From Paracentrotus lividus (taxonomy: Eukaryota > Echinodermata > Echinoidea > Camarodonta > Echinidae): a stretch of DNA of 64,000 nucleotides. The notes beneath the pieces were generated by a model. The model was not told the DNA's origin. It saw nothing but the letters and a program-made list of their open reading frames with translations, and made no database searches. Location: positions 7,467,832 to 7,531,831 of the forward strand of contig CALNVZ010003426.1 in the NCBI GenBank assembly GCA_940671915.1, written 5' to 3'. Position numbers and translations under genes: made by a program. Positions within the stretch are counted from its first letter, which is position 1. Every line of letters starts with the position of its first letter. Shown here one piece after another: positions 31,359 to 43,551 of this stretch.

Positions 31359-33785
31359 TAAGGATTGTAGGAGACATCAGGGTCACCACCATCGTGACAG
31401 ATGATGCTTGAGGCATTCGTAACTGGACCTGTCAACGTTAGTTGCAATGTGATACCTAAGAAGAATATGTAAGTTTCCAACTTGTATTCGTTAAAATCAC
31501 AAGAAGGATATACCTATTCGTTGTATTATGGATATACTAGAAAGTCGAAGAGAACACTGTATGGCTGCAGCTAACGTACTACCTTCAAGCCAGTCTATCC
31601 GTCATTACAGTATTTTATCATTCCTGGACTTGTATCTTTCATGCTAATGTAGTTGCTTGACTTTCTAAGTGTTCCTCATCTTCTTACGTGAGATGTTTCC
31701 CAGAAGAATAGTTGGCTTGCGAAACCCAGCCTTCTAGCACGTATGTTGAGCTGCTAAAGTGTAACCCGCTGCTCGAGTATAACTCGCCCGCCTAAGTGAC
31801 TGATAAGTAGTCAGTTTGTTTACATAGAATGAACGACTTACATCTCTTGCACGGCTAGTATCGACATTTGCTTTCTTCGCAAAATAATGCTTAATATCCA
31901 CAGAAGCTTGTGCATCTTATGTAATACCCTTGATAGATTTATTATCAACAATATCTGAGAGTATCAGAGAAAATAGAGCTCATTTATTATCTTAAAATAA
32001 CATATATAGCTGCCTTGATCGCACTTGCAATTAACGAATCGTCCACTCGAACAGTACATGTTACGGCTAGCTACCGGTTCTCCACCCGACTGGGTCCGGT
32101 CCGCTACACATTCGCTGTTGACCACCTTGACGTGGAGTTGTCGTTCGAACTTGTTTTGCGCATGCCCTAGACCTAAAAATTAGTTTGCTTGATCTTATTT
32201 TCTAATCATTAATATTTCTTTAGACGTTTAGTCTCGATCTGGTTAGACCACAAGCCAGTTATTTATTTTTTAATTAAATTCTTTTTTAAATTGAATTCTA
32301 ATTCATGATTTAAATAATTCGTTGTTAAAATAATAACAACAGTAGGTTGAGAAACACAGACAAATTGGAAGGGGTCTGCAAAGGGTTCAGGGTTCCGTTC
32401 CTCTGGCTCCCTAAAATGGGGGCTAATGTCGGTTGTACGAATATCGGTTTGGAGTCGGTGTAGATTCCGTATTGCGGTGTGACTGCCGTTCGACTAGAAG
32501 GGCCTGACACTGGCAGTGGGTCTAATGTCATGGCGGTTCCACTGAATAGGTGTACTCAGACATAAAAACAAACAGCACCGGGCGTCTCTACCGGTCCGAC
32601 TTCTTTCACGTTCAGTCAACCAACCCCAATCGTCTGAGCGAGGGAGAGGGGTAAAAAAAGCTATTGGTTGGAGTAACATAGATGGAGACAGATAGAAACT
32701 GAAGAAGAAGAAAGAGAGAGAGACAGAAACGAAGGGATGTAAAGAGGGGGACACAAACAGAGAAATATTAAAAATTACATTACATGAGCAACAAAATTAG
32801 TGAGGTAATAATATTACTAATTAGGAGTTTGATAGCAAATAAGTTACCTGAGGAGAGAATTAGAATTGTATTAATATACATTGTTGTGTTAGTGAAAGAA
32901 AAATGATACAACTATTTCAATTTACAACATATGCAGAGATACAGTTGAAAATATTTCTTTGAAATATTTAAATAAAGAAAGACATAGAACTAGAATTTTT
33001 TTTTTTTTTTTTTTTGATTTATATATATGAATAAATATGAATGTAGTGTAATGTAATGTAGTTTACCAAAGCTTAATAAAGGAAAATACGGCATAGGAAA
33101 TAGAGAAACATTGTGCTATAAGAACGTTATGAATCACTTTGTTTTGTGATAAACAACCACATTATTCAAGATTTTGATACCTTTGAGACTACCAATATAG
33201 AAATGTGTATTAACAACTGATTTTTTTTTTTTACCATTGTTTTATGTTTTCACATGATATGGCTTGCATATTTTATAGACTTGTAGGAGAACTACAATAA
33301 ACCATATACGACTTTAGCAGGACGATTATATTCTATTCAATCTGATGTGTTGGAAATTTGATTCATTTAATCGGAAATAAGATGGTTCCAAATAAAATCA
33401 TGATTTGTTATGGGCACATAACTTGTTTTTGACGTGTTGGAATTCCATCGGATAATAGCAATATGTAAATATGCTCTACAATCAATAGAGGTAATACCAA
33501 TGATGAAATAAGAGATGAAGGAATAATGGAAAAGAATTCAGATTTAACATTAACGAGGAGACTAGAGGGTACCAACACAAATAATTAAGAGATGGTTGCA
33601 TGGGCATACACATAGCAAGGAACCTTGGCCGCAAATAAACGGTCTCTTTGTACAGTTATTCAAGGCTTTCTTTTATTCGTGTGCCTCTCGTGTCGTGTTT
33701 TATATAGATACACAGTGTTCAATAAATATTAGTACATACGTCTCTATCTACAAGTTTATTATATATTTTCGTGTTTTTAATCAGC
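31359..33785. other. Intergenic region, no gene supported
   Basis: Mostly AT-rich with a moderately GC-rich part at about 32040-32180 and 32390-32660. No splice-bounded frame is convincing. A T homopolymer lies at about 32998-33015. Confidence 0.45.
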
Positions 33786-33968
33786 ACAAAGAGTATTATA
33801 GTTCTGAATTACACGTCTCCCCTAATGGAGATAACCTGTGGTGTTCCACAGGGAAATACGCACGGTCCCATAGTCTTTCTACATATTGATAACGAAGCTT
33901 TAAAAATGAACAACAGGATGTTGATTATTATGCAAAAGCAAGACATCAAGCTTTTTCTTACTTTGTAA
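33786..33968 (+). pseudogene. Reverse transcriptase fragment of a decayed LINE
   Basis: The frame contains LMEITCGVPQGN, then GPIVFLHIDNEA. This matches motif B of non-LTR reverse transcriptases (typically CGVPQGSxLGPLLFLxYIND), with substitutions. The catalytic motifs A and C are absent. It is far shorter than a LINE ORF2 and lies in AT-rich DNA. It is not a fragment of the 36-kb copy, being on the other strand with a different sequence. Confidence 0.55.
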
Positions 33969-35038
33969 GAAAAAATGAATAGATAAATGAATAAATGAAA
34001 AATGTATATGGCGAGTTACTCCTTTTTATCAAATAGTAGTAGCTTGACACTAAAACTAGCTTTCAATAACTTAACAAATGTCTTAATTACGACTGTAATT
34101 ACGATCGGGAATGAGTTCAATTATAATACTACGGACATTAGACGTGAACAAAATCAAACAAATCTATACATACATTTTAGATAGGGGATATTAATGTCCA
34201 CGCACGGATGCCGTATTAGAATAACACATATAATTCGTTTCATTTGTAATCTGCGTTATGTTATTGCCTTATATCTAATACCAATCTTCCCTTTTATCCT
34301 TTCAAATTTTAATGGCTCTCTCATAGAGGCAGTGAATGAGTTTTGATTCTTTTTTTTTTCATACAATCATTTTCTTTTTTTCATTGGGCACACTGTCCCA
34401 AGAACTGATTTTGAATACCTTCATCGGTGTCTTTGCCGTTACGCGTGGATTAAATTCACTTGATAATTACGCTTCGGAGAGATGATTTCATCGAGGATAA
34501 GGCGAAGATTAATTCTGAACAAAATCAAACATTTGTTACATCTTCTAGGAAATTAATAAGCAGGAAAGATCACGCACGAGTTCCGACTCAAAATGTCCCG
34601 GTATCTTTTGATGACTATTTCTTTTCTCTTTCTTTTTTCAACTATTGTATGATACAATGATTTCCAATCCCTTTTAATCTTAAATTGAAATAAATTTTGC
34701 ATGAACAGATAAGCGTTTTGTTATCAATAAATGAAAATATTCAGACACCATGGCGACTGAAGGCCTGGTCTCACCAGGGCAAGAATGATAACGAGAAATC
34801 CAACATTACCCACATTGCTGTAGTCTCAACTCAGTCATTATTATATGCCTTTACCGCATAAACTACAGACAAGTTATTGAATGATGAAAAAATATCATCA
34901 ATATACTCATTATTTAATAAATGCATTTCATTACATTTTGATCGAAATATTTGTTCTATATGGTATTGTTCACTAAAGTGAATTGCGAGAGGTGTGTAGC
35001 TAGGCTATAAAAAAAAAACACCGCAATCAAAGCTCAAT
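33969..35038. other. Intergenic region, nothing recognised
   Basis: AT-rich, short frames only. Confidence 0.45.
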
Positions 35039-35550
35039 TACACTGAAAACCTAAACGGGTAGACCGACTAGCTTTAAAGCTAGTCGTAGTGATGCCCAGA
35101 CTGACTAGCTTTAAAGCTAGTCGGTCACGACGGACTAGCTGTCCTTCAACACAACCCGGTTATTCCGGACTAGCTTTAAAACTCGTCCGTCTCTACGGAC
35201 TAGCTTGAATGTATCCACTTGATTATGCTCGGAAACAGAATAAATAGAGAAGGTTCATAGAAACGACATTGCAACTTTTTGTATCAAAAGCTAGTCGGTC
35301 ATTCTAATGGGTAAACTGAGTCCACCTACCTACTTTTATTGACCTCGTCCGTCGAACCGACGGACTAGCATCAACCTTGACGGACTAGCTTTAAAGCTCG
35401 TCTGTCAACTTGAGAGATATAGATTCAGTTGTATGCTAGTCCTTCTCGACGGACTAACATGATGGACTAGCTTTAAAAACTAGTCCGTCTTGACCGACTA
35501 GCTTTAAAGCTAGTCCGTCCATTTACGGACGAGGTTAGGTTTTCAGTGTA
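35039..35550. mobile_element. TACACTG-type MITE with amplified GACTAGC palindrome
   Basis: Ends are TACACTGAAAACCTAA and TTAGGTTTTCAGTGTA, a perfect 16-bp TIR. Inside, the 20-bp palindrome GACTAGCTTTAAAGCTAGTC or its half-sites occur about nine times, often preceded by GACG or followed by CGTC, so units read as GACGGACTAGC in either direction. Non-coding, 512 bp. Confidence 0.85.
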
Positions 35551-35950
35551 GCAGAACGTAGAGGAGGGCGAAAATAATGTAATTTCATGCTTTCCTGCAT
35601 TACTTTTAAAAAGACGAGCCAAAATCAACCAATTCAAAGTTCATCGACGCCATACACCATCACGGGGCTTGTGTTTCAGCAAGTTGTTCGTTAGCTACGG
35701 ATGGCTTTCCGAACGACTGGTGATCAGTTCTTGGGATATATGATAAAGCATGGTAACTTGTATAGCACCCAATAACAAGTTCCAGTCGTTTGTAAAGTTA
35801 TTTTATCTTTACGAACGACATGGTGACACACCCTCTGGTTTACTATAGCTACATGCATGTCAACTGACCCGAATGGTATATTCCCCCAATGAACCCACAG
35901 TGGGGTCTTGAACCTCCATGAGTGTCATGATAGAGCTGGACTCAAGTTCA
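35551..35950. other. Spacer between a MITE and the LINE 3' end
   Basis: No gene. A GGTGTGTCACC-like inverse string and AT-rich sequence only. Confidence 0.4.
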
Positions 35951-37363
35951 AGTGGTTTTTATTTCTCATGTCATATCAACAGTTTACAAATCAATACTAC
36001 AGTTTTTTGAGCGATGGATGTCCGTAAGAGTGGGGGTGAAACTGATTAGACTGTCTTGTGGGATACGAGTGTACTTCGGAATTCCTGGTAAAGATAGAAA
36101 TGAGAGGGGAGGGCAGTGCTTTTTGTGATAACTGAAACATAAAATTCCTAAATGCCAATTGTAGAGGTCGTCGATTTTTAGTATATTGTTATTGAGAAAT
36201 AAACTATTGGTATGAGAAAAAAAGTGGACATTGTGTATTATTCGTATGATTCGTTTTTGTAAAATAAGTATTCTATTATTGAGAATCTTGGAGGAGTTGC
36301 CCCAAGCTAAGATTCCATATGTCAGATAGGGATATATAAGCGTCATATAAAGCGACAATAAAATCCGGAAAGGAAACATATGCTTTAACCTGTTGATCAC
36401 ACCAATATTTCTTGATATCAATCTACATAATTTATAGTCAATATGAAATTTCCATGATAGTCTATCGTCAATAAAAATTCCAAGAAACTTAGTAAAATGA
36501 ACTTTTTGAAGAACTTTACCATCAATTTGTATAGGGCCCGGAAAAGAATGAATAGAATGACTAAAAATCATGAAATGCGTTTTGTCGATGTTAAGTGACA
36601 GTTTATTAGGTCTTATCCGGTCTTGTACATTAAATAATTCCGAATTGATTCTGTCAAGGAGAATTTCAGGATCACGTTCAGACAAGAAAATATTAGAGTC
36701 ATCGGCAAAAAGTATAAATGATAAAATATCAGAAGAATTTTTGAAATCATTAAGGTACAAAATAAAAAGGAGCGGACCTAAAAGAGAGCCTTGCGGAACG
36801 CCACATCTAATAGTTTTTGTTGACGATATTGTATCATTAATGCAAGTAAATTGTTTTCTCTCTGTCAGGTAGTTCCTGAACCACCCCAAGACCTTCCCTC
36901 TGATGCCATAATGAGAAAGTTTAAATAATAATATTTCGTGGTCGATGGTATCAAAGGCCTTGGAGAAGTCCAGGAACAAACCTATAGTATGAGAACGATT
37001 GCCGATTGCATGAATTATTTGGTCAACAAGAACTATCATCGCGTGATTTGTGCCATGTTTTTCGCGAAAACCAAATTGATTATCGGATAATATTTTAAAA
37101 TTAGAGAGAAATTGAATCAGCCGAGAATAAACGAGATTTTTCTAAAAATTTTGAAAATGAAGTAAGCAGAGATATTGGTCTATAATCTCCTCGATCATGA
37201 CGGTCGCCTTTTCTAAAGATTGGGATTATTTTAGCTATTTTCATTTCGGTAGGGACTATTCCAGTCAATAATGATGTATTATATACGTGTGTGAGTGGGG
37301 TAACAATTTCTGTTATAATATTTTTCAAGAGAAAGTTAGTTATGCCATCGTACTTTACTGCTT
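35951..37363 (-). mobile_element. 5'-truncated, frameshifted non-LTR retrotransposon (CR1/L2/Jockey-like)
   Basis: A non-LTR reverse transcriptase lies on the minus strand. The N-terminal part (37328-37101 and a little upstream) has NTSLLTGIVP, then KIIPIFRKGDR and YRPISLLTSFSKFLEK. The main frame (37039-35984, 351 codons) has motif A LDFSKAFDTIDHEIL, motif B GVPQGSLLGPLLFILYLND, catalytic FADD of motif C, and FLGIFIDDRLSWKFHI, then a thumb region with ILAWGN. A single frameshift near 37140, just after FLEK, separates the parts; the second frame continues with LVYSRLIQFL. No endonuclease domain is present and homology stops at about 37363, as expected for 5' truncation. The aspartates of motifs A and C are intact. 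Clade assignment within CR1/L2/Jockey is uncertain. Confidence 0.88.
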
Positions 37364-37439
37364 AAACTCATCGAAAAGACACCTCTAATTTACATGCCAA
37401 TTTGTTAATGTGTTGTGTTCATGAATTTATGACCTATCG

Positions 37440-37473
37440 ATACATATATATACAATGTATATTATATATATAT

Positions 37474-37509
<36 letters not shown>
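37440..37509. repeat. (TA)n microsatellite 5' of hairpin 1
   Basis: AT-only tract that directly flanks the hairpin at 37510. Confidence 0.9.
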
Positions 37510-37512
<3 letters not shown>

Positions 37513-37674
37513 AAATACAATTTAAATGAAAAACCGTATAGGCAATAAATTTTTCCGATATTTCGGCATAGCCCTTTGTCAAGGAATCCTTGATTCCTTG
37601 ACAAAGGGCTATGCCCGAAATATCGGAAAATTGTTTTTGCCTATACGGTTTTTCATTAAAATTGTATTTCTTTT
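37510..37674. other. Near-perfect 80-bp hairpin in (TA)n, hammerhead-like core
   Basis: The left arm (AGAAATACAATTTAAATGAA onwards) and right arm meet at about 37590 with only a 3-nt loop (GGAATC, CTT, GATTCC). The right arm reads TTGACAA, A, GGGC, TAT, GCCC, GAAA at 37598-37620. This is the layout of a hammerhead core (CUGANGA, stem II, GAAA) with the C and the second G changed. Probably a retroelement end or foldback inserted in TA repeats. Confidence 0.6.
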
Positions 37675-37707
37675 TAGTTTAACATAAAACCGACGCAGAA
37701 TTCATTT

Positions 37708-37710
<3 letters not shown>

Positions 37711-37764
<54 letters not shown>
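37711..37764. repeat. (TA)n microsatellite between hairpins 1 and 2
   Basis: AT-only tract separating two hairpins. Confidence 0.9.
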
Positions 37765-37767
<3 letters not shown>

Positions 37768-37831
37768 GGCGAATGAATGAGACAGATGACTCGAAACGTT
37801 TCGAGTCATCTGTCTCATTCATTTCGCCTAT
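37765..37831. other. Near-perfect 32-bp hairpin in (TA)n
   Basis: AGGCGAATGAATGAGACAGA followed by TGACTCGAAACG, mirrored almost at once with no real loop by TTTCGAGTCATCTGTCTC and CATTTCGCCT. It is the second of three hairpins in 1.7 kb linked to TA repeats. Its GATGA and GAAAC are only weakly hammerhead-like. Confidence 0.6.
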
Positions 37832-38922
37832 ACTAAATAAAAGATGGTTCACTGCAATAGCACGTTATTCAAGGGGCCCGTTTTCACTATACATATCAAT
37901 TCTACTCCACGTGAAATGTAAATCATAACGTATGACATTAAATCTTAACATAAAGACGCGTCCATTATTTGAGGAGGGGAAAACGCAACATTTACATTCA
38001 TGAGTTTAGTGGAAATACATGCATCTGAGCGGCGCAGAAAATTATACGGCTCTAATTAAATGTCAACAAAACCCGCGCTAAACGGCGGGAAGCGACCGAT
38101 TGACAACTGCATGCAATTATTACTTAGCGTACAAAACTCGCCTAAGAAAACTTCCCTGTCAGTAAAATGGTATTATCAGTCGATCGCGTTCGAGGAAATT
38201 CGTCATGGACATGAAATAAATAATTGAACTTTTATCATAGTTTTCGTAGGAAGATGCTTCAGACCAGATTGGGGAAAAAGACATTTTGGCAAGCCTATAA
38301 CACCATTGTGCTAAAGTTTGTAATCAGAATCTTTATTTCACATAGATTGATGTTCCTAACGATTATTGATATAAATAGTGATCTTGTCACATCTTGCGAA
38401 GACGCCGTCCACATGCGATATGCATGTGATATGCGGAAAATATTGACCCATCGAGTAAAGATTCGTTTGTGATAATGTTCAAATGTGACAGGACTTTTTT
38501 TAACCAATCGAAAATGAATGTACCATATTTGGAAAGCTGAGATTCAGCTTTTAAAAACTGCTTGATCATTAAGTTGTAATTAATTAATGCGTAATCGAGG
38601 AAGATGACTATACAGCGTATGAGCTATTTTGAGAGCAAAATTGGCCATATTGTAGCAGGAATTTGATTCTTACTAGGATTTCGAATTGACTGAAGTGACA
38701 GGACTTTTTTTTCCCCTTTGCAATAAGTTATTCCTATTTTTGAAAAATTCAGACTCTTAGCGTACTTATTCAAGTTGATCATTTTCTTTGAAAAGGTAGT
38801 TGCTCGCCATAATCAAGAAAACAAAGTGAAAAAACTGTTGCAAATTACAAAAAGTCTATGGCCGCGTTCGCTTTGCGTAGAGTGATAGGCGCCCTCTTCC
38901 CTTAAGTTTACAACTAGAATTG

Positions 38923-38957
<35 letters not shown>

Positions 38958-39016
38958 TATAATTGTGAGAAGGGAACTACCCTTTAACATGGCTACTGCT
39001 TCTTGTTGCAAAATTT
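37832..39016. other. Intergenic region between hairpins
   Basis: AT-rich, with (TA)n at about 38928-38955. Frames up to 82 codons carry nothing recognisable. Confidence 0.4.
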
Positions 39017-39255
39017 CGAAATAAAAACAAGAGGAGATTGGCGTTGCTGTAAAAGCCACTCTATTTTGCCAAGCTTTCGGCTAAAGCCTTCTCCAAGGGC
39101 AGAGTTTCTGTACTGTGTTGTGTTTTAATTAAATCAAACACTACACAGTAACACACAAAGTACAGAAACTCTGCCTTGAAGAAGGCTTTAGCCGAAAGCT
39201 TGGCAAAATAGAGTGGTTTTTACAGCAACGCCAATCTCCTCTTGTTTTTATTTCG
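39017..39255. other. Long hairpin with hammerhead-like core, flanked by (TA)n
   Basis: The left arm (TCGAAATAAAAACAAGAGG onwards) pairs with the right arm ending CCTCTTGTTTTTATTTCGA, each about 100 bp, with an AT-rich centre near 39125-39145. The right arm contains TTGAAGA, A, GGC, TTTA, GCC, GAAA at 39176-39197. It matches the hammerhead core except the first C of CUGANGA. The left arm has the same motif in reverse with one more change. Confidence 0.65.
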
Positions 39256-40731
39256 ACTATATATATAGATATATATATTTTATTTTTATTTTTTTTTGTA
39301 TTTTAATAGGTAGAGTTCTTTTGATATCTCCAAAAGATATTTATCTTTTGATTAACCAGATATTGATTTTGAATATATATCTAGTAAAATAGAAAAAAAT
39401 ATTAAAGCGCAGCAACAGTGCAGAAAATTATACTATTGTATTCAAATACTTTGATTGATGGGGTAATTTTGATTTTAAGAAATGTTAATCGAAGATAAGG
39501 ATTGAATAACAGAACGTTTCCTTTACACTAAGGCCAACAAACTAAACCCTTCCTCCTGGCCATAGGTATATAGAGGTACAATATATAGTTTTGGTTGATG
39601 TAAGATTATTGTACGAAGTAATAAGTGTTTCTACTTTCTAATAGGGAAACGCTAATCTTTTGGAAATCACATCGTTCAAAATGGCAACAAAAATTACAAT
39701 ATTGTTTATCTTGAAATTAAATCACGGAGTAACATGCGTCAGTCTGTATCGAAAGAGACATGCGAACAACCATTCGGGGTCTGCAACGTATAGCAGACGT
39801 TTGACTATTGTTCCTCGGTCTCATAAGGACAATGTAACGAATAACAAAGTTTTCTTAAGATTATTATCGGAGTCACACTACGAAAACAGTCCTTAGGGTT
39901 AAAAAGAAAATATATATATAATGGTTTATAATAGTCCAAACCACGAGTTTGATTTTAATATAATCTTTTGTCAAGATATTGGGTTGAGGAATAACTATAG
40001 ACAAATACCACTCAGAATGACCCAGGTTAAACCAATTGTACCTACCTTCTGAAAAATACACCGAATAAATGTTGTACTTAAGCTTTGTTTTTAAGACTGC
40101 AGATGAAATCCAAACGGAGAATACACTAGAGAGCGACATAAAGAGAGAGAGAGAGAAAAAAAAAATACAGAGAGATAGAGAGATACAAACGCCATAAAAC
40201 AATGTCTCACAAAAGGTTTTTGATTTTAAAAAACATTTCCAAGTTCTTTTAAAAGTGTGCCTCTGTTAGCTCAATGTTTTGTTGTTTGTTTGTTTTGTTT
40301 TGTTTTTGTTTTTTTTTTTGGGGGGGAATTAATATGTTGCCTTTTCAATTTTCTAGATATTATTTTGGTTAGTGGCACCTAATGTGATGCAATTAAGGTG
40401 TTCATAATTTACATTGTTTTATTCCAGTATATATATATATATATATAATCAAAGATTAGACTATGTTATCCTTTTTTTTATTGAGTGATACATACCTAAC
40501 ACTGAGGTTTGTCACTAAATATGTACATATGCTTGGCAACTGTGTTCTTATTGTTTCAGCTAATTAACCTTCAAACAAAAGAAGTACACTCTTAAAAAAT
40601 ACAAAACAAACAAAAACAAAAACAAAGAGTCAAATTGATCCCGTTCCAGGTCCATTGGGGTCACACAAAGTTTCAGGACATGGTGGTAATTTACACAGGA
40701 TCTTTTGAACCTTTATTTTTCAGAGTGAAAG
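39256..40731. other. Intergenic region, nothing recognised
   Basis: AT-rich. Short T/G runs at 40270-40326 and (TA)n at about 40430-40447. Confidence 0.45.
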
Positions 40732-41238
40732 TTAAAGGGGAAGTTTACCCTGGAATTTTATTGGTCTTAAAAAATGAAGAAAAATAATAAAAAAATCATA
40801 GTGAAAGTTTGAAGAAAATCAACCAAAAAATAGCGAAGTTATGAATAATTAAAATGTTGATTCTGTGACGTCACGTGCGAGCAGCTCTCCCATTGGTTGT
40901 GTATGTAAATTCCATAAATTTGTCTTTTTGTCATGGTTCTTGATAAAGGAATGGGTCAATTTGATATAGTCATGTATATGAACATATGTTTGATGGTATA
41001 TAGACCGCACATGTGACATAATTAATTTCTTCTGGAAAAAAAATGACATTTTATGGAATTTACACTACATAACACATAGGAGATCTGCTCGCATGTGACG
41101 TCACAGAATCAAAACTTTGAAAATTCATAACTTCATCATTTTTGGGTCGATTTTCTCCAAACATTCACTCATATTTTTGGTTTATTTTTCTGCAGTTTTA
41201 AAAAATCAATTTAAACCCAAGGTGAACTTCCCCTTTAA
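40732..41238. mobile_element. TTAA-flanked AAAGGGGAAGTT foldback element
   Basis: TTAAAGGGGAAGTTTACCCT at the left mirrors AGGTGAACTTCCCCTTTAA at the right. The inverted homology continues for about 170 bp per arm, including TTCTGTGACGTCACGTG on one side and CATGTGACGTCACAGAA on the other. 507 bp, non-coding. TTAA plus AAAGG ends are shared with 19738 and 57180. Confidence 0.8.
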
Positions 41239-43157
41239 TACATGAGAAATATTAAAGATAATGAAGAAATATAGCATAAACAAGTATTACCTTTTTAAAA
41301 CAAATGCCGTTTGTCAGGAAATCATTAAATGTTTTCTCTTTTTGTTTCGTTATAGATAAGGCAATAACAAATAAAGTTAAATAAAATAATAATAAAGTTT
41401 AAAGGAAGTATCATTGTAAAGTTGGAAGAAGAAGATACGAGATGATAGCTATGACAAATCAATCAAATGGGAATCCCTGTGTGAATGGAGAGAAGGATGT
41501 GGAAGATGATATGGATAGTATTTACTTCTTCTCTCCATCCGTCTGTGTCTCTGTCTATTTATGTATTCCTCGCTCTCTCTATTTCTCCATTTATCATGTT
41601 TATATTCCTTCCTTACTTCAACATAATTATCTCTATATTCATTTTATTTTTGTGCCAATGTCAGATTGTTTCTCTACTTGTCTTATTAAGATAGATTAGA
41701 AAGAAATATATCGCATTGAAAACATTAGTAGAATAATATAACAACATATCTCACAAAGTTATTATTTATGTCCACTATTCCAATTCTATCTCTCTCACAC
41801 CCTCTGTCCCACTCTCTGTCTCTTTCTCTCCTGCCGTAAATACACCTTTTTCGTCCGTTAATATCACAAAGACATGCATCTCATATTTAGTATTATTTCT
41901 TGATTTCTTGATAAACTAATTCATTCTCCTTTTCCCCTCTCTCTCTCTCTTTCTCTCTCTTTCTCCCTGTCTGTCTTTCCCTTAATTTTCCTTTTCTTTT
42001 CCATGTATCTCTATCTCTCTTTCTCTCTTTCGTTCGATTTCATATTTGTCACCTCCCAATACAAATCGATCACAGCGAGCTATATCAATTGTGCAAGACC
42101 AGAAAGCCATACAAAACAACAAGTTAACAAAAGCGCCCCACTAGACTTCTGATCCTTATCTCCAACTCTCATCATCCGTTAAAGAAGGGGGAAAACGATC
42201 CAAGACCACAAAAACAACTAACCAACTCGAGGTGAAACGGTTCCCCTTTATTCTTCCACTTTATTTCTTTCTATTCTTTGAAACGCTTTTGTCATGAACT
42301 TGCCCATGAAGCTTTTGTTGGTAGGAGGCTTAGAAAAGCACGGTACGCGTGGTTGTTTGTATAGGGCAAACAATAGGCACACGCCAATGGGACACCTTAA
42401 ATGGAAGTAAAAGAAATAACTAGAGTGTAGACATTATCACGAGTGTGTTCCCATTGCTATGTGATCATATTTTTATGTGATCATATTTTTATGTAAATGA
42501 TTCTTGTCTCTCGAGTCTAGCTATATTGCAAACACGATTAATTTTCTGTAATTTTCATCCCAAAATGGAGTTATTTCATCAGACTACCTAAAAACATAAA
42601 TTTTAAATATTACACAATGGAGGAATGAAATTAAAATTATAATAGATCCATTCACACAAATACTGTGAAATTTACTATCTAGCATGTTATTTCAAACACA
42701 TTTCATGAACGATTATATAATCACGCAGATTTTACCAAGCATTATTATCTAATGCTTACTATAAAAAAAAAATGTTTAAACATATGTTCTTGGCTTCTAA
42801 GGAGGGAAATATTCATTGTCATTTACAAATATTTATTTTCCAACACTTTTTAATCACACAATACTATTCTAAACAATGCTTATAATAATGAACTATGTCC
42901 CGAAGTTATTTCAAGTCAAGAAAACATTAAATTTCGATGTGGATGTCTAAATGTCGGATATTAAAGAACCTTATAGATTTGATATTTATTAAGCACCGCG
43001 AGTCAACCTGCGCAATGGAAACAGTTTTTATACAGTGACCTTCGAGCTCGTCAATATAACTGAGGTGGTGCAATAAAAGAAATTCAATAAAATAATCAAA
43101 ATCTGCATTTCAGACATTATAAATGACATACACTAAATTAAAGGCCTGTCCCCTACT

Positions 43158-43195
<38 letters not shown>

Positions 43196-43516
43196 ACACA
43201 CACCCACCTGCAAACATACCCCACACCCTCTATCTCCATCTAACACAAAAAAAAATCACTTGCATTCTCTTTTTTTTCCTCCACTTACTCTCTCTGCATT
43301 TTGTGTGTACTCTGTATCAATTTGTAATTATGTGGGGTTTTGTATTTTAATAATTATCGTGTACCCTTTAAATCAAACGAATTGTGAATTACAGAATTAC
43401 AGATACATCGTAATAATAATGTCAACAATTATGATGTATATTTAACAAAGTTAAGGTAATTAAAATAAGATTTTGGTGGTTGTTATTTTAACAGCTTTAA
43501 GCGAACTGGCATATTG

Positions 43517-43551
<35 letters not shown>

